Assembly: GCA_958450325.1 (NCBI GenBank)
Contig: OY288254.1
Coordinates: forward strand, 34,109,577 to 34,173,576
Reading direction: 5' to 3'
Length of the DNA: 64,000 bases
Origin: Agrostemma githago
Lineage: Eukaryota > Streptophyta > Magnoliopsida > Caryophyllales > Caryophyllaceae
Each line of letters starts with the position of its first letter. Positions within the stretch are counted from its first letter, which is position 1. The notes beneath the pieces are model-generated. The model was not told the origin of the DNA. It made no database searches and saw only the letters and a program-made list of their open reading frames with translations. Shown here in pieces: positions 46,751-58,681 of the stretch. A program made the position numbers and the translations under genes.

Positions 46751-48293
46751 TGATAAGTGTGTTTTGTAGTGCTTATTTGTTGTGTTTGGTCCCGGTTTCT
46801 CTTGTAAAATTGCTCTTTGGAGCGGTTTTCGAGGCTACTTACGCTTCTTCTAGCTTGTTTTTGGTTCCAACGACCTATCATAGAGAAAGGGAACGATTAA
46901 GACTCGTTTCCGACGCATTTGGAGCCAACAAAGAGAAGCGACGATCACTCGGTGGCCTAGACTCTATCCCAAGCCCTTGGGACCCATTCCCGAGCCCTTG
47001 AGACCCATTCCCGAGCACCGAGAATCGATGAGAAGCCTAACAAGAGCAAGGAGGGACCTATGAGATCATATTTGAGGCCTACAAGACCCATCCCGGTCGG
47101 AACGATGGCTATCTCGACCGGGATGAAGAAGGAAAGCAAACAGCGGTTCTGGAGGGTGTTCCCGACCGAGAAGAGAGCCTTCCCGGCCGGGATGGGTCCC
47201 TTCCCGACCGAGATCACCCCTTCTCGTCCGGGATGGAGCACCTGATGCCACGCGTCACTTCTTTTCTTCTCCTTATTCATTGTAACCCTATATATACCCC
47301 CCCTCTTGTAATCTTATGTTATGTTAGACATTACCCACTAAACCCTAGACTACTTTAGGTTAGATTAGCTTAGATTAGTGTAGATTAGTCCTTAATTAGT
47401 CCTTAATCTAGTTAGTTAATCTTGTATTAAGGGATCTCTTGAAGAATCCATTCAATCTTGACAAATTGGTGGATGTTTTGGGTGTTCTTTATATACAAGT
47501 TCTCATCTTTTCCATTCCTTTGCAGTTGGTATAATCTTTCTTCTCCCTTTACTCTTAATCTTTCATAGTTAATCAAGTTTTCATCTTTGTTTATGTTTGT
47601 TGTTCATCCCTTTTGTTCTTCATAATGGATGTTGTTGTTCTTGTGCTTGTTTCTCTTGTTTGTGTTTGTTTTAGTTTAGATATGTGTGAGTAGTCATCCC
47701 CTAGGGTTAGTAAGGGGATTGGGTGTGATTAGGGATGATTAGGGTGGTACTAGATGTTGTTTTTGTTGTTTCCCATTTACCTTGCACTCCACATGTTTGA
47801 TGAAATACTTGTGAGACTAAAGATGATCAATCCTTGTTTTTCTTGCCTCTTCTCTTGTATGTGTTTTTTTGGTTGGTTGGTTTGGTTCCCTCATTAGTAG
47901 CGAGAGCGTTGTGAGGATGACCCCTAGGTTGTTTAAGTAGCGAGAGCCCGATTGGAACCTAGGCTACGAAAGCATGCTAGTAACCCCGTTTCCTTCTTTT
48001 TATCTCCTTGACATCCATGAACCCGACCTAGCCCTAGTTTTCCTTCTTGTTGATTTATTTGCTTCCGTTAGTCATTATTTGCTTGTTTGGCCTTGTTAGT
48101 TCGTGTTTTAGACCTTAGCTTAGTCAGTAGTCTACCCCCTAGATTAGCCTGTCTCGAACCTAGTCTTTGACCGTAGCACACCTTAGTCCGACACCCCGTC
48201 CCTGTGGATTCGACCCGACTTGCCCTATCTACCCAGTTACGAATAGTTGGTTTTACTTATTTGGTAGGATTGACGGCAAAATCCTTCCCATCA
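46751..48293 (+). repeat. 3' LTR of the truncated gypsy-like element
   Basis: 1543 bp, TATA motif TATATATA at 47289-47296, palindrome cluster at about 47090-47235. It shares the overall layout with the LTRs at 19958 and 26060 but has many substitutions. Confidence 0.88.
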
Positions 48294-49183
48294 CCATGAT
48301 CCATGCTTTACTGTATTCTATTCACATGATACTCATATGATGTATGATTTACTTTATTCTATATAACCTACATGTCTTATATATTTAAATTGATTCACAT
48401 GTTAACTGAAATCACTTCATGTGTATCTCTCATTGTATACATGTCGATTTATAAGGTGACATGCCTGCTTATCTATTAATTAGATAACCTAAACGTTATA
48501 CTACATTGATTATTCTGGGCCGTGTTAGAAGGACGGTTAGGTTACTCCCATTAAGTGGGACATGTATATTTAAATATGCATTTAGGTTGACGAACCCTCA
48601 AGACTTGACATGGGGCATGCATGAGTGCAAGAGATACAGTGTAACAGATGAGAGTGTCAAACTATAAATCCTGGAACACAAATTTTATCAGTCTATTGTA
48701 TTTAGAAATTTGTAATTCGGTTTTCAGTTGTTGTATTTTAACAAACGGTTCATTTATCGGTAAAAGACTCACATGAGTCGACGGTTTTTAATTTTTACCC
48801 CTTTTTACGACTTAATCATTTTTCTGCCTTGTTACTTAATATCACTGGAAGAACAGGGTTGTTACACACTAAGTGGGACATGTATATTTAAATATGCATT
48901 CAGGTTGATGAAATCTCAAGACTGAACATGGGGGCATGCATGAGTGCAAGAGATACAGCTTAGCAGATGAGAGTGTCAAACTATAAATCTTGTAACACAA
49001 ATTTTGTCAGTTTATTGTATTTAGAAATTTGTAATTCGATTTTCGGTTGTTGTGTTTTAACAAACGGTTCATTTATCGGTAAAAGACTCATTTGATTCGG
49101 CGGTTTTAATTTTGATCACTTTTTACGACTTAATTATTTTCCGCCTTGTTAATTAATGTCATTGGAAGAACCGGGTTTTTACA
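48294..49183. mobile_element. LTR fragment with duplicated 3' end
   Basis: Two copies of a segment of about 312 bp lie in tandem: about 48555-48866 and about 48868-49182. Both include GTGGGACATGTATATTTAAA and end in GGGTTGTTACA or GGGTTTTTACA. The ends look like the 3' end of a chromovirus LTR. Its 5' part is missing. Confidence 0.6.
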
Positions 49184-49559
49184 ACACCCCCGGTTAAGGT
49201 ATTCAGATATCTTCTCTCGACCATGATTCCTATGTTTGCGCATATGCCTCGTTGCCTTGATAACCCGTAGGGAAGCGATCCTTGCACCGCTCTCATCCTC
49301 ATTTGCGAGTTTGATGTCGATCTCGCTCACCTTCGATGTTATGGTGATCACACCGTTTCCAAGTGTGAAGGGCCTGACCGACTTGATGAACTCCATGGAA
49401 AGCACGACATCCTCGTCATCCATGTCGACCACCATGAATTTGGCTTTTCCACATCTCCAAGCGGATTGGGACCCCATAGGCCACCCCATAAATTGGCGTT
49501 GCTGAAGAATTCACCGCCTTCAACTTGCCCCCTGTTTTGGTTTAACGAATGCCCATGCC

Positions 49560-52500
49560 TGTAACACCCTCTATTTTTCCTAGCGCTTTTATCCTTTCCG
49601 CTATGACTTCGTCATAACTCTATTTCGGCCTTATGTTTCATTATTTTTTCCAAGCTTTATTTTTATTTTCGAGTCCAATGATATTTATTTTTATTTCAAA
49701 GGATTTTAATTCTTTTAAACCTATTTATTCAATTTTCATCGTAAACTAATTAATTTTCCACGAGGAATTCTATTTCTATTCGAATTGACGTTTTTAAACT
49801 CGGATTTAAGTTATTCCTTTTCCTAAAAATGTTTGAATACGTTTATATAAAATTTTCAACTAGTAAATATTTTTATTTACAAGTACTTAGTCGTTAATAA
49901 TTTTATTACGAAGCTTCGCGAATAATTATTTTCTTACGCGAGGTTTACTCGAATTACCTTGAAATGCCTTTAAGTATTTTACGATCATACTTTTTATCAA
50001 CTTATAAATCATTTGAGACCTTTTCCTTATATTTTGGACCGACAAAGCTTCTTGTCACAATTTAACTATGTTTTATTAATATGTTTCATTTTATCACATT
50101 AAACCGTAAACATAGGATTCTTTTCTTTTCATTGAATTAAGGCTTTACTACTCAAACTCTTCCTACTCCTCTTCTTTTCCCTTTGGCTAGCCATATTTGT
50201 CTAGATGCACTTTAAGATTCTTCAACTATTTTACTATCATTTATGTTCTTTAAGTGTAGTAACCTCCTTCTCCTTTAATCTACTCTACATTCATTTTGTG
50301 CATTAACAAAAAAATTACTACAACATTTTCATCATCCTTTTTTTCCTTCTTGGCTGAGTACTCCCTCCCCTATTCTAGCCTGATTTTTGCTCCATTTCGA
50401 GTCTCAATTGAATCGTTTTTATCGTCATATTAATCCTCTTTCCGATTCCTTCGTTAAGGTAATAATCGACGTCGTTTTCGATCATTATTTGCCTTCATTT
50501 TTGTTAGTTTTCTCATGGTGTTTTTCTGCCATGATTTTCGTGTTTGGAAGGATTTGTGGACGATCCCGAGGTCGACGAGTATATAATCGATTCAGACTTG
50601 GAGTAGAGGTAACGTCGATGTTACTGGGTATTTCATGATTTTAATTGTGTATTTGGATGTATATATTTTTATGTTTTATTTTGACAATATATGTATGTCA
50701 CCAAATCTTGAAAATTTTTAAAAGTTGAAAATTTGCATGTTTCGGTATTTTTATCGCTTTTTCGAGATTAACGATTAAATTGTTATATTAATTTGTAAAA
50801 TCATAATATTCGGCCTAAACATGTAATATATGTTTATATTCTGTAAAATTGATATTTTTGATGATTTATAATAATTTAAGATTTTTCTGATATTTTAAAT
50901 ATCTATTATTGAATTATTACCGTTTACGGACAAAAACGATTAAAAGCCGATTTTTAGTTCTAGTACCTAAATATTTTATTTTAATCCGATTTTTCACGTG
51001 GTGAAACTTTATGATGAAATAGAAGTTTATGAATTTTTTCATAATTTTTCGGAATTGTTAAGTGGATGAATTAATTAATCACTTTAAATCATCGTTTATC
51101 GTTAAAACCGTGTTTGTTGTTTAAATTCTCGAATTCTGGTCTTTGGTTTAAATCTGGAAAAATTTGTGATTCTGATGATTTCATATATTTTTATGATTTT
51201 TAGTGCCTTAATAAAATGTTAGGAACGATAAGTTTATTAATGAAATCGTTAATTGTGAAAACGGGTTTAAATGACGGTTTTGTTGGAATTTGTTGAATCT
51301 GGAATTTTGAAAAAATCTGAAAAATTTATATTCTGGAAAATCATGATTTTTAAGTTTAATAATAATTTTTGGATATTAATATTTAAATCGTTTGGTAATT
51401 ACTATTTTTATTAATCGTTATTGTCGAGATTAGACGATTAACGAGAAAACGCATTAAAAACCGAGTTTTAGGATTCTGGAAAATTTCATTTTTTGACAGA
51501 ATGTCCATAATTATGTTTTAAATATTTTACGTAATTTTTGTACTATTTATTAAAGTCTTTAATTAATAATTATTGATTTTCGGACAAATTGTGCTTTATC
51601 GTTAAAATTCTTCGTCTTACCTAAAACAATTATTTTTCCAGAAATTTTGAAAGTATTTAAATCTGAACTTTAAGAGTTAAATCATCCCTTAACATATTCT
51701 AAATATATTCAATGGTTTAATTAAATAAAAGACGTTAAAAGATTTTATTTGACATTCGCCGTAAAATCCTATTTATAATCGTATTGTCGAAACTAATAAT
51801 AATTAGGGAAGTTTAGTTTTGTAGATTTTGGAAACACCCTAATTAGTAGTATTTAAAATGTTTAAGACATTTCTAAATCATTTTATAAATACTTGTATGA
51901 CGTTTCAATAATTTCACTAACGCAAAAGTTCTCGTTTTAAGAATTAATATCGTTAAGGCCGAAAGTACTAGTTTTATAAATCTATATCGTTTACTAAAAA
52001 TGTTGTATTAGTTTAAACTAATGTTTTTCTATTTTGATATGATGCTATTTTTAGTAAGTTTCTCAAAATAGGAGTTTCCTAAAATAGAAAGTTTCCTCTT
52101 TTGGAAAGTGATCCTTTTTCCTTTTGTTCCCTTATTGTTCATATTATTGAATACATATTTTAAATATCGATAATGGCTTGTTTTAGAGTTTTGGAATAAG
52201 GAAAAGTGTGGGTTTAGAGTAATATAGTCTGGGTTGTACGTTTTGCCATCAACTATAAAGCTGGCGTGTCTATGCTGAGACACATTGGTCGTTGAACTGA
52301 GCATGGTTTGTGTTCAGGAGGGTGTATGTTTACCTTAAACTTAGATATCGCATCGTGTAAGTCGCGTTGGGTTGAACTCGGTATGGTTTGTATCCAGGAG
52401 GGGTGTGCACTACTTAAACCAGGACCTCGCTGCACGCAGTCATGTTATAGTTGAGTTGCCTAGTTAGAGATCAAAGTCTGATTTGTTTTGACAATGTTCT

Positions 52501-53066
52501 CGAAACTAGATTTTAGTATTGTCGTAGTGAAAGTCTAGATTCTACATTAATCCTATCCATAACGCCATTTTGATTATTTTATTTATTATCGATATAAATT
52601 GGTTTGCAGGTTGGCAAATATTTTTATGTTTCTTCGGTAACCCATTTTAATATTTTGGTTTTGTGCCGAAAACTTATTTTAATATGATGTTTTACTGTTT
52701 TTCCATTTTTATTATTTTTCTATAGTAGTAAGTACAGTCTTAAAATCTTGTTATACGGCTGGGAGAACGTTGACGTTGCTCCCCACTGATTGTGGTTGTT
52801 ATGTTTTAACATGGCAGGTATACGTGTTTGTTTTCGGTGGGTGTGGGCTAACGAGCTGTCTTGGATCCTGCTTGATCTTTTTAATAATTATGTCTTACGG
52901 ATTGTTTAACTTTTTTATGGATTGTTTTAAATTTTAGCCATTTTTATGTATGGCATACGTTTGACTTTACCAATTTAATTTACTAAGACATAGTTTCAGT
53001 GTGTTTTAATCCCGACTCTACAGTGTTTCCGCCACTGTATCGCGTTAGAATTTCTAGGGGATTACA
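49560..53066 (+). mobile_element. Solo LTR, 3.5 kb, TSD ATGCC
   Basis: It starts TGTAACACCCTC and ends GGGGATTACA, with ATGCC duplicated at 49555-49559 and 53067-53071. Removing it joins the two halves of the protease frame. There are no internal genes, the sequence is AT-rich, and 52280-52440 has a short diverged tandem duplication (GTATGGTTTGTATCCAGGAG type). The length and TGTAACACCC start fit long chromovirus LTRs. It arose by recombination between the two LTRs of a full element. Confidence 0.88.
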
Positions 53067-54274
53067 ATGCCCCTAGCCACCCGCAAGGCTACATAATTAT
53101 GTGTTGCACCCGAATCGACCAATACCTATGTGCTGACATCGTTAACCTTCCCGTTGATGGTTAACAAGTTCCCCTTGTACTTGATCTCCGCTTCTTGTTT
53201 TGTCGTGGTTGCCTCCTTCGGCTTGTCTTCCATGACTTCCACATGATCGAGAAGTCACATCGTCTCGAGCCTCGATTGTTCTCCTTTGACAATGCAACGT
53301 GCTCCCTCATGGACATCCCTCGACTCCTCCACGAATTGTGACGCTAAAACGTTAAGTTTTTGCCGCAGCGGGCAAACCCTTACCATGTGTAACCCCCCGC
53401 ACAAGAAGCAACTCTTGTCGCGTCCTCCTGATTTAAAACGCGGCCCCTCTTTGCTTTTATCTTCTATATGAGCCCTCGGTTGTGAGTTGTCTCCCACACC
53501 ATTTTCGTCGCCCCAGACGTATATATCGCTCTTGGTATCACTCCGCAACTCGTACAAAGACTCGGCCTCCGCTATAGCCTCATTTAGGGTCTTAAAGTTT
53601 CACCTCTTAAACTCTTTTTCGGCCCAACGTTGAAACCCATCCATGAAGTACAATAGAGTTAAGCTCTTGAGAATGTCACTGACCTCCAACAAGAGCGATG
53701 AGAAATCCTTCACATAGTCCTTTCTGGTTCCTATGTGCTTTAATGCTCGAAGCTTCCTCATTGCAATCTCCTCATTGTTCCCCAGACAAAATTGTCTTTT
53801 AAAGTGGGCTTTGAAATCATACCACTTTCTGATTCGGCATAGTCCCTTCTTCTCCTCCGCTTAACGTCTTCTCCACCACATAAGCGCGTCTTCGGTCGAG
53901 TACATTCTTGCGGTTTGGATCTTAGTTATTTCACCCTTGATATGAAGTGAATCAAAGTATTGCTCTACGCACCACAAGAAAGTGTCAAGTTCTTGGGCAT
54001 CTCTCCTTCCATCGAACTTAGACCGTTCGGGCACATCCGTTCTGGCACATTGATCCTTGGTGCCCCCAGATTAGTGGTAGACACAACCACTACGGCTTTA
54101 CACAAGGCCACATCCTCCTCGACCTTAGCCATTCTCCTTTCAAGGGCTTTGAATCGGTTGTCTTTACTCCCGACTTGCTTGGCTAGCCCCTCAAGAACCA
54201 ACCGACCCATCTCTTCCTTAAGCGCACTAGCAAGGGAGTTAATCAACCTCTGTACCTCTGTTACTCCCGTCTTT

Positions 54275-54625
54275 CGGTCTTCACCACAGGTGGCGCTGGC
54301 TAACAATCCCCCTTGCTGTAGACATGTGAGCATAAGCCTCCACAAGTCCGCCTGCCGGTCTTCACCGCAGGTGACCCCGGCTAACAACTTCCCGTGCCGT
54401 AGACATGAGAGCATAAACCACAACAAGTCCGCTAGCCGGTCTTCATCGCAGGCGGCGCTAGTTAACAACCCCCGGGTCGTAGACATAGGGGCACAAACCT
54501 CAACAAGTTCGCCTACCGGTCTTCATCGCAAGCGGCGCCGGCTAACAGCTCCCCGTGCCGTAGACATGGGAGCATAAGCCTCCGCAAGTCCGCCCGCCGG
54601 TCTTCATCACAGGCGGCGCGGGCCG
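54275..54625 (-). repeat. 80-81-bp GC-rich tandem repeat, about 4.3 units
   Basis: CGGTCTTCA landmarks lie at 54275, 54356, 54437, 54517 and 54598 (spacing 81, 81, 80, 81). On the minus strand most units stay in frame and code 27 residues around CGEDRQADLWRLMLTCLQ, fused to the gag N-terminus. Confidence 0.92.
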
Positions 54626-54650
54626 ACGTATCAGGTCGAGTTCAGGGGCA

Positions 54651-55166
54651 TAGGCCTCAACGAGCCCTCCTTCCTGTCTCAACTATAGTTAGGTAGGGTA
54701 GTCCTAGGCTTTGGCCATGAGGGTGTGGGCCGCGCACTCCTTCCACCAAGATGAACCAACTTGCAGTGCAGGATATCGCTAAGTAATAATGACGGCGAGA
54801 ATGTCGCCTCGCTCATCTAAGGGAAGTGACGACAAGAACACTTAGTGTTCAAACAATGAAATTAACACAGAGATACAAGATGATAAGACGTAGGACTACA
54901 TAAAATAAAGGGCGTTAGAAGTGCTAAAGTTGGATACAAGACGTGGTCAAAAGGCAAAATAAGGCTACGACTATTACAGATCGGCAACCGTTCTCTAAGG
55001 ATCAAGCACAAAGGGCAAATCTATGCCAATGCCCCAGGTGTTAGGAGATCCACAAAAAGCCTCAGAGGGGGGCAGAGGAGTGAGCGGTGTCGGCTCGCTC
55101 ATCTGCCGCCCCCTCCCCTCTCTCCCTTAGGGTATAGGAGACAGAAGAGGACGACGGTCCGACTTC
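54651..55166. other. Junction between chromovirus remnant and Tat-like block
   Basis: No coding sequence was recognised. The element boundary lies in here, but I could not place it. Confidence 0.4.
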
Positions 55167-57179
55167 CTATTTAGGAGGTGAGTGAGGCATCGCTGACGTC
55201 TCCTCAGCCTCTTCCTGATCTTCCGCCTTCATACGCTCATCATTAAGGCAATTGTAGATGGCATTATACCGCTTGTATTTCAAGCCGGGATTATACTCCA
55301 CTAAGGCGGCAGCAGTCAAGCTGGTCAAAGGATCCACACCGACGCAGGAGGACTCGGCGACCTCTTGCTCCATTTCGACCAGTTCGCCGGACTTACCCGA
55401 CAGGGCCGCCTCCGTCGCCAACTGCTTCAGCGCCTCTACGTCAGCTAAGGCGACGTCCAACTGGTCCTTCATGGACATTACCTCACCAAGTGCATTGACA
55501 AGTTTGTCCTCGGCCACCTGCCACTTGTCCTCCACAACCTTCACTGGCGGACCACACAAGGAGTGCACGCCAGAGATGGCCGCTAGGTCCGACTCTACTG
55601 CCGACCGACGCTCCTCCTCCGCTGCGATCTTCCACTCCGCCTCTGGTAGGTTGGCCCCCAAAGAATCCACGACAGCCAGGTCTGGAGAAGTCACGATGAA
55701 CGCCTTCGCAAATCTCTTGATCACAATCATGTTCTGGGCAGCAACGGTGAGACCGTCAGCCACCCGGCGGTAGTTCGAGGAAGCTCGCCGCCATGAGAAG
55801 AGACCTCTCCATCCTTGGTCGCTTCGAGCATCTTGAAGAAGTTGATGTCAAATAAGGAGCCATACCTGTTGGACCAGGAGGGCAGGGGAGCATCCACAGC
55901 GGCGGCTACGTCCCGGCTAACCGACCCGTCCTTAGAGGCTTCCAGGGCACATGCAATCTTTTGCGGACTTACCGGTGCCCCAACAGAAGGTGACGGCACC
56001 TCGGTATGCCCTTCAGCGGTCATCTCGTCATCCCCCACCGCCACCACCTATGGGGCTGATATCGGCATACTGGCTTTGAAGACAGCTATTGTGACCGAAG
56101 GAGGAATATTTGACTGTGAGGAGCTGATGACCTAAGAACGCCCAACATCACCCTGTCCTTCGGCATAGCTCCTTGCCGCATTGGCGGCGTGAAAAGACGG
56201 CGGTAAGGTCTGCTTCTTTTGGGGAAGCTCCAGGGATGGAAGAGGCGGTAAGGTCTGCTTCCTCAACTTAGACACCCTAGACCTTCCATACGTCTTTATT
56301 GTGGGTCGGTCGGCTGGCGGAAGAGGCGTCCGAGCAGTGAAAGGATTGAGCAGGCTGTCTACCCCCAGCAAAGTGAGCTCCCCCAACCGGCACACGCAGC
56401 AGTAGGATATGACGGTGCGAATCGCCTGAGGAGTCAGCTTGCCGAGTGCTAAGTTCATGCACCGGAAAATCTCCTCCACAAAAGGGTCGAGGGGAAACGG
56501 AAGGCCGAATTTAAGAGACTCTATTGAGACGCCTACACAACCCTCTGAGGGAGCAGATCGATTGGCCGGCGGCCGACATCTCGTACTCATAGACCTCTCC
56601 TAGGGGATAGAGATCTCTGGTCGCCTCCAAGAAATCCTTCGTCATCCTTCGTCGGCCCCATTTCGCGTCCACCTTGGTGGAAATCGGATCCAAACCTCCA
56701 CAGCGTCGGCGAGGGGCCGACGTCTCCTAAGTTTCCTCACTACCTTCTTGAACCTCTGGCTGCACCCCCCGCCACCTTCTTCCCCCTCCTCTTGGTCGGG
56801 TCCTTGGCGACTCGACGATGGCTCTTTCACCATGGGGGTTCTCTACAACGACGACGAAGAAGTAGCCCACCATCCTGCTCCATGTCCGCCTCCTCGGCCA
56901 ACTCTGGATTGCTTGAGGGAGACTCCTCGTCCTCCACCTCTCCGCGGAAGAAGTGCTCCCTCCACGGTGGAGTCTGCGAGAGGAAGGTCGTAGATACCGA
57001 ACGGGGATGGCGGCAATCGGCGCCACCTCCTCGATCTCATCCTTCGATGACCCACCACCGTCATGCCTCCTAGATCCAGGTTGGGAGACAACATTCCCTC
57101 CAAAGGCCGAAATAACTTCGTCCTCATCCTCAAATTGGACCTGGCAGGAACGGGTGTAAATCGAAGTTGGAGTCGCCAC
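55167..57179 (-). pseudogene. Tat-type ORF1 with putative gypsy-transposon domain, broken
   Basis: Minus-strand frames in series just after a candidate primer site: 56727-57179 (MATPTSIYTRSCQVQFEDED), about 56132-56690 and 55167-56047. The middle part reads LKFGLPFPLDPFVEEIFRCM and LTPQAIRTVISYCCVCRLGEL. This resembles the plant putative gypsy-type transposon domain (Pfam Transposase_28 type). The C-terminal part (55167-55763) is a long Ala/Glu-rich coiled coil (AAEEERRSAVESDLAAI) and ends MPHSPPK. Frames are shifted near 55740, 56130 and 56540. Such extra ORFs accompany some plant Ty3/gypsy Tat elements. The family call rests on memory of the motif only. Confidence 0.55.
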
Positions 57180-57392
57180 TGAACTTTATGGGAGTCCGGA
57201 CCCGTTCGAACCCACTCTATACTTAGGCGTATCGTGCACAAAGCATGGCCCGCTTTAGTACTAGAGCTTGTGGAGTTCGTCCCTGTGCATAACGATACCG
57301 ATGCCGAGTTATCGGGTATTGTGTATAGAATGACTCTCGTTTGCCAACGGTTTTGGGCATCCGGAAACCAAAGATTCTGAGTAAGGGGTGAG
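57161..57392 (-). repeat. Candidate LTR end and PBS, repeated at 60751-60984
   Basis: About 230 bp, from GAAGTTGGAGTCGCCAC to GAGTAAGGGGTGAG, is shared in the same orientation with 60751-60984. On the minus strand TGGCGACTCC (57169-57178) could be the start of a tRNA-Arg-type primer site, which would place ORF1 directly downstream. The homology stops near 57393, so this LTR copy is truncated. Confidence 0.65.
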
Positions 57393-57599
57393 AGTGACTC
57401 AAATTGAATGCAAAGGAAGATTAAAAGGGAGAAAGGAGAGGTATTAACCTCGATGGATACGCCGGCAAAACTTGAACCTCCTCGGGGAAAGTCGGCGACT
57501 TAAGTGGGACAAGGATAAGAAGGAAGGTTGGAGAGAAGTTCTAGTTACAGAAATGAGGAAGGGAACAATGTCCATCTCGAAAACCACCGAAAGTTTGAA

Positions 57600-58681
57600 A
57601 TGGTGAACGACAAGCTACCCGAAAAATTTTCCCTAGCCGACATACCTAAGTTCAAAGGAACTGAAGACCCCCTTAACTACATCCGGAACTTTAAGGATTA
57701 CATGGCCATTAAGGGGGTCAAACCCAGCTTTTTCGCTAGGGTATTCCCATCCTCTTTAGGCGACACACCACGATACTGGTTTTATTCCCTCGACCCTAAA
57801 AAGATATTCACCTGGGATGACATCTCCATAGAATTCGCAAAGCAATACGCGGATAATCCCGAAACACAAGTCACCATCCGTAACCTCGAGGTCCTTTCCC
57901 AAAATAAGAAGGAAGGCTTCTCCGAATTTCTAACTAGGTGGAGAAAGGTCAGCACCCAATTAGTAAACCCCCTCGACGAAGCCACCTTAGTAGAAAAATT
58001 CGTCAATAACCTCAGGCCCGCTTACGCCTCTTACCTTAGGTACCAAAATATCAATACCTTCAAGGAGCTATCTACCTTAGAAATACGCCTAAAAGACGAT
58101 ATGAAAAAGGGAGTATTCTCCAAAATAATGGGGAAAGGTTATTAAGGACCAACTACGTCCACAGGAACCCGCTCTTATGGGTCATCCGGGAATAATAAAA
58201 CCGAAGAAGTACACCTAGTTAAACCAACCACTAGAGGAAAAACAAATTTACCCCTAGAACATTCTCCGAACTAGGCATCACATACGCGGAGGCTCTAAAA
58301 AGGTTAACCGAGCAAGGGAAGCTCGAACCCATAAGCCCTACCCCAGAATCGTCCGCGGCCAGAAAAGGGAAGTCGTGGGATGCCAATAAATATTGCCATT
58401 ACCACCGCGGCAATGGGCATGATACCGAATCTTGCTTTCGACTCAAACATATCACACAAGACATGATCGAAAGTGGGACGATTCCTCTCCCTCCACCCGA
58501 GAAACCAAACAATACCACAAACCCCTTTAGCGTTCACGCTGTCTTTGACGACACCATCGATTGTTTCCACCTCGACCCTATAGAGGAGAATGTCCTGAAT
58601 ATTGAGGAAGATCCCGACAACCTACGGGCACCCGTCAAGACAAGTAAATCTGTGTCCGAGTCAGAGTCTAGTTCGTCTTAG
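57600..58681 (+). pseudogene. Tat-like gag, plus strand, nearly intact
   Basis: It starts MVNDKLPEKFSLADIPKFKG and continues through a capsid domain (DPLNYIRNFKDYMA, YWFYSLDPKKIFTWDDI, EKFVNNLRPAY). A TAA at 58143-58145 with a frame change follows. Another frame then resumes (TFSELGITYAEALKRL) to the Tat-type nucleocapsid motif YCHYHRGNGHDTESCFRLK and an acidic tail ending at TAG 58679-58681. An upstream in-frame extension to 57528 lacks an ATG. Protease and pol do not follow, so this is a non-autonomous or truncated copy. It runs divergently from the ORF1 at 55167-57179. Confidence 0.8.

Larger units (their letters stand above)
42925..48293 (+). mobile_element. Truncated relative of the 7.7-kb gypsy-like element
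   Basis: It lacks the 5' LTR, primer site and start of the coding region. From about 42925 it parallels the 7.7-kb element: coiled-coil-like ORF, acidic ORF, palindrome cluster (about 44265-44415), internal PPT (44969-44983), purine-rich tract (about 45895-46030), terminal PPT (46735-46749) and 3' LTR (46751-48293). The LTR starts TGATAAGTGTG and ends CCCATCA. The two are clearly diverged, so they come from separate subfamilies or old copies. Confidence 0.85.
49184..54650 (-). pseudogene. Chromovirus-like gag-protease remnant, minus strand
   Basis: Read on the minus strand from right to left: gag N-terminal coiled coil (54265-53965), capsid-like part (53960-53560: LDTFLWCVEQYFD, KWYDFKAHFKRQF), a CCHC knuckle (CFLCGGLHMVRVCP, about 53395-53435), then a retropepsin with DSGATHNYV (about 53096-53116). 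After the solo LTR at 49560-53066 the protease continues (TGGKLKAVNSSA, MDDEDVVLSMEF) to 49184. RT, RNase H and integrase are absent. Lesions: a frameshift near 54010-54040, TAG at 53125-53127 and further stops. The gag-protease type suggests the Tekay/Del branch of chromoviruses, but without RT this is inference. Confidence 0.85.

Noticed and set aside
56748..57159. Plus-strand Pro/Ser/Arg-rich ORFs opposite the Tat ORF1
   Set aside because: GC-rich shadow frames of the minus-strand ORF; no motif.
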